Assembly: GCF_002210165.1 (NCBI RefSeq)
Contig: NZ_AQQP01000002.1
Location: forward strand, 372,001-436,000
Reading direction: 5' to 3'
Length of the DNA stretch: 64,000 nucleotides
Source of the DNA: Phaeobacter sp. 22II1-1F12B
GTDB taxonomy: Bacteria; Pseudomonadota; Alphaproteobacteria; Rhodobacterales; Rhodobacteraceae
Shown piece after piece: positions 61,755 through 64,000 of this stretch (position 1 is the first letter of the stretch; every line of letters starts with the position of its first letter). The notes under the pieces were generated by a model. That model searched no databases, had not been told where the DNA came from, and saw only the letters and a list, made by a program, of their open reading frames with translations. A program made the translations under genes and the position numbers.

Positions 61755-62204
61755 ATGACCAAGTATACCAAGGATCCCGAAAAGATCGCCGCCCTTTCCG
61801 AGGAGGAATACTACGTCACCCAGAAATCCGGCACCGAGCGCCCGGGCACCGGCGCGCTTCTGGGCAACAAGGAACCGGGCATCTACGTCGATATCGTCTC
61901 GGGCGAGCCGCTGTTCGCCTCGGCGGACAAGTACGAATCCGGCTGCGGCTGGCCCAGCTTCACCAAGCCCATCGAACCGGCCCATGTGCAGGAATTGCGT
62001 GACGCCTCGCTCGGCATGATCCGCACCGAGGTCCGCTCGACCCATGGCGACAGCCATCTTGGCCACGTGTTCCCCGACGGTCCCCGCGACCGGGGCGGGC
62101 TGCGTTATTGCATCAACTCGGCCTCGCTCCGTTTCGTCCATCGCGATGACATGGAAAGCGAAGGCTATGGCGACTATCTCAACCAGGTGGAGGACGTAGC
62201 ATGA
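61755..62204 (+). CDS. msrB: Peptide-methionine (R)-S-oxide reductase
   Basis: A 149-residue MsrB that reduces Met-R-sulfoxide. Catalytic Cys is in [12 protein letters not shown], the resolving Cys in ESGCGWPSF, and [15 protein letters not shown] is conserved. The two CxxC zinc pairs of zinc-type MsrBs are missing ([14 protein letters not shown]), so it is the non-zinc form. Stop overlaps the msrA start by four bases. Confidence 0.95.
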   Translation: MTKYTKDPEKIAALSEEEYYVTQKSGTERPGTGALLGNKEPGIYVDIVSGEPLFASADKYESGCGWPSFTKPIEPAHVQELRDASLGMIRTEVRSTHGDSHLGHVFPDGPRDRGGLRYCINSASLRFVHRDDMESEGYGDYLNQVEDVA

Positions 62205-62710
62205 GTGAAGAACGCGCAGTACTCGCAGGCGGATGTTTCTGGGGCATGCAGGACCTGATCCGCAAGATGCCCGGCGTGATTTCAACGCGGGTCGGTTACA
62301 CCGGCGGAGATGTCCCGAACGCCACCTATCGCAACCACGGCACCCATGCCGAGGGGATCGAGATCATCTTCGACCCCGAGGTGATGAGCTATCGCCGCCT
62401 GCTGGAGTTCTTTTTCCAGATCCACGATCCGACCACGCTGAACCGGCAGGGCAACGATCTTGGCCTCTCCTACCGTTCCGCGATCTATTACGTGGACGAG
62501 GCCCAGAAAGAAGTGGCCGAGGACACCATCGCAGACGTCAACGCCTCGGGTCTCTGGCCCGGCCGCGTCGTGACCGAACTCGAACCCGTTGGCGATTTCT
62601 GGGAAGCCGAACCCGAGCATCAGGATTACCTCGAGCGGATCCCCAACGGCTATACCTGCCACTTTATCCGCCCCGACTGGGTGCTGCCGAAACGCACCGC
62701 GGCGGAGTAA
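62201..62710 (+). CDS. msrA: Peptide-methionine (S)-S-oxide reductase
   Basis: A 169-residue MsrA that reduces Met-S-sulfoxide. Catalytic motif [12 protein letters not shown], then [24 protein letters not shown] and [16 protein letters not shown] single C-terminal Cys (YTCHF) could be the resolving residue. Coupled to msrB. The gap 62711-62940 behind it shows only GC-rich short palindromes (such as CCTCCCCCCGGGAGG) and no gene. Confidence 0.95.
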   Translation: MSEERAVLAGGCFWGMQDLIRKMPGVISTRVGYTGGDVPNATYRNHGTHAEGIEIIFDPEVMSYRRLLEFFFQIHDPTTLNRQGNDLGLSYRSAIYYVDEAQKEVAEDTIADVNASGLWPGRVVTELEPVGDFWEAEPEHQDYLERIPNGYTCHFIRPDWVLPKRTAAE

Positions 62711-62940
62711 CATTACCCCGGTGCGCGCACCCCGCCCGCGCCGGGATGAAAACAGCCTTGGCACGGGCTAGAAGCCCGGTCCGCGCCCGCCCCTCCCCCC
62801 GGGAGGGCGCATTGCAACGCCCCATCATGCAAATCGTTCGAACCTGAGGCGCATCATCCGCCCCACCCGAAGGCACGACGCGCCCACCCAAGCTCGGGCG
62901 CGCCCCTCAACCGACCACAGCGCATGTGGAGAAGAGGCCC

Positions 62941-64000
62941 CTAAGCCTCCGCCGCCACCCGAGGCCGCCCGCTCGCCTCAACTGTCACCACCGCTTCGAC
63001 GAAGACCTCGCGCGCCTCGGCCTGCGCCACACGCACATCCCGCGCGACAGAAATCTGCACACCCTCGGCCCCGCTCGCCGCCGCCAGCGCCTCGGCCCTC
63101 AACACCTCCTCAAGCCGCGCCATCGCCGCCTCGGACTCCGCGAAATCTTCCGGCCCCTCCGCCAGATGCACCCGAAACCGTCCCTCGGCCGGGCAGGTCA
63201 CCGTCCCGGACCGGCGCACCGTTACCCGCCCCACGACCGCGCCAATCGCATTCGCCACGCCCGCATGCTCCGGCAGGATCATCCGGCACCCAAGCCGCTC
63301 TCCCACCGCCGGGTAATAGGCCGGGGCCGATGCACCCAGACCGATCACCTCCACGTTCAGCCGCGCCTCAAGCGCCAGAACCCCGCGATGCCCCGCCAAG
63401 GCCCGCGCCAGCAATTCATGTCGCGCCAGAACCTCGGGCGCCGCATCAAACGCTTCGCCCTCTTCGGCAAAAGCAGCCTCTAACAGGGCCATAGCCGTCT
63501 GTTCCGTCAACTGGTCCACGATCATCCGCGCCAGCGCACCGGCATCCGGGGCCAAGCGTTCGCCGGACCCAATCCGCCGCCGCGCCATCAGGCTCAGCGC
63601 CTTTTCCGCCGCCGCCCCGTCCCACGCGTCAAGCCGCCCAAGCACATGCGACGCATCTGACGGCGTCACACCCGCGACCTGCACCAGCCCGCGATCCACC
63701 AGCCGGCCCAGCGCGCCCTGCTCCATCCGGGTCCGCAGAACCGCGCCCATCGGCTGCACGCCCTCGATCCGCTCCAGCAAACCCGACTCACGCGCGCTCA
63801 ACCCGCTCGCAGGTAGACCGGGCACCGCCCGCAGGAACCGCCCGTCATATTCGCCAACGCTCTGCGCCCGAAGCTGCGCCTCCAGCGCCCGATGCACCAC
63901 CTCCGGCGCCTCCCGCGCCATCAGCGCCACCGGAACCAGCCGCCGAGGCCCCAGCCGGACACCGCCGCGCAGCCCCTCGACCTCCACATGCACCTGGCTG
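62941..64000 (-). CDS. Hydantoinase/oxoprolinase A-type protein, C-terminal part (5' end outside window)
   Basis: 353 codons up to the window edge. The C-terminal half has the HyuA pattern: EVIGLGASAPAYYPAVGERLGC and PEHAGVANAIGAVVGRV. The ASKHA-fold ATPase would hydrolyse 5-oxoproline, hydantoin or act as a carboxylase with a HyuB partner that is not in view. The upstream part, including the phosphate-binding start, lies beyond base 64000. Confidence 0.85.
   Translation of the reverse strand, partial: SQVHVEVEGLRGGVRLGPRRLVPVALMAREAPEVVHRALEAQLRAQSVGEYDGRFLRAVPGLPASGLSARESGLLERIEGVQPMGAVLRTRMEQGALGRLVDRGLVQVAGVTPSDASHVLGRLDAWDGAAAEKALSLMARRRIGSGERLAPDAGALARMIVDQLTEQTAMALLEAAFAEEGEAFDAAPEVLARHELLARALAGHRGVLALEARLNVEVIGLGASAPAYYPAVGERLGCRMILPEHAGVANAIGAVVGRVTVRRSGTVTCPAEGRFRVHLAEGPEDFAESEAAMARLEEVLRAEALAAASGAEGVQISVARDVRVAQAEAREVFVEAVVTVEASGRPRVAAEA

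Noticed and set aside
62926-63483. 185-codon plus-strand frame opposite the hydantoinase-like gene
   Set aside because: Rich in Arg, His and Pro, antisense to a clear HyuA-like sequence.

Overview
The window reads as a high-GC chromosomal segment of a marine alphaproteobacterium of the Rhodobacterales (Roseobacter group). The evidence is gene content: taurine uptake and the Tpa/TauR/Xsc route linked to a cytoplasmic sulfite dehydrogenase (SoeABC), an FYDLN-acid protein, a MarR/response-regulator pair resembling PetP/PetR, a ring-hydroxylating Paa operon, and dispersed intergenic palindromes of the kind seen in this group. I see no insertion sequence, prophage, integrase or CRISPR array; about 90% of the window is coding and genes are tightly packed.

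Layout. 1-1.7 kb: start of a GntR/FCD regulator (cut by the window edge), a YgjP-type metalloprotein, an FYDLN-acid protein and tRNA-Ala(GGC). 1.8-3.9 kb: orphan membrane sensor kinase. 4.2-17.4 kb: organosulfonate island: tauABC (minus strand), then tpa, tauR, xsc, soeABC (plus strand). Taurine would be imported, transaminated to sulfoacetaldehyde, split to acetyl phosphate and sulfite by Xsc, and the sulfite oxidised by SoeABC. Three pairs of TauR-box-like decamers (CTGGACYTAA type) lie between tauA and tpa, before tauR and before xsc. 17.4-34.2 kb: housekeeping genes: dapA, lytic transglycosylase, EamA exporters, mnmD with a divergent FAD oxidoreductase, dehydratase, FMN reductase, OmpA lipoprotein, Ada-like repair protein, nth, PfkB kinase, GNAT, dicarboxylate symporter, aroC, AEC transporter, cobO. 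34.2-43.4 kb: 2-hydroxyacid dehydrogenase, rlmJ, a PAP2 phosphatase behind a near-perfect Pho box, ilvE, the PetP/PetR-like pair, then histone-deacetylase-like gene, xseB, ispA and dxs (isoprenoid precursor block).

43.4-48.7 kb: NAD(P)-epimerase-like gene divergent from paaABCDE, the phenylacetyl-CoA epoxidase operon, which has a perfect 10-bp inverted repeat in its promoter region; then a SAM methyltransferase. 48.7-55.9 kb: a catabolic cluster on the minus strand (class II aldolase, gamma-butyrobetaine-hydroxylase-like dioxygenase, acyl-CoA dehydrogenase, ADP-forming acyl-CoA synthetase, CaiD-like hydratase) with a divergent LysR regulator; it suggests catabolism of carnitine, gamma-butyrobetaine or an analogue. 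55.8-64 kb: VOC protein, adenine deaminase coupled to AMP nucleosidase (AMP to hypoxanthine), HU protein, an exporter preceded by a 15-codon upstream ORF and an SD-sequestering hairpin, glutathione peroxidase, msrBA, and the C-terminal part of a hydantoinase/oxoprolinase A-type protein that runs off the right edge.

The signals I consider most worth following are regulatory: the TauR box pairs, the Pho box before the PAP2 gene, the leader peptide before the exporter at 60.2 kb, the palindrome before paaA, and the two families of intergenic palindromic repeats. The 48.7-55 kb cluster is the best candidate for an incompletely described pathway.
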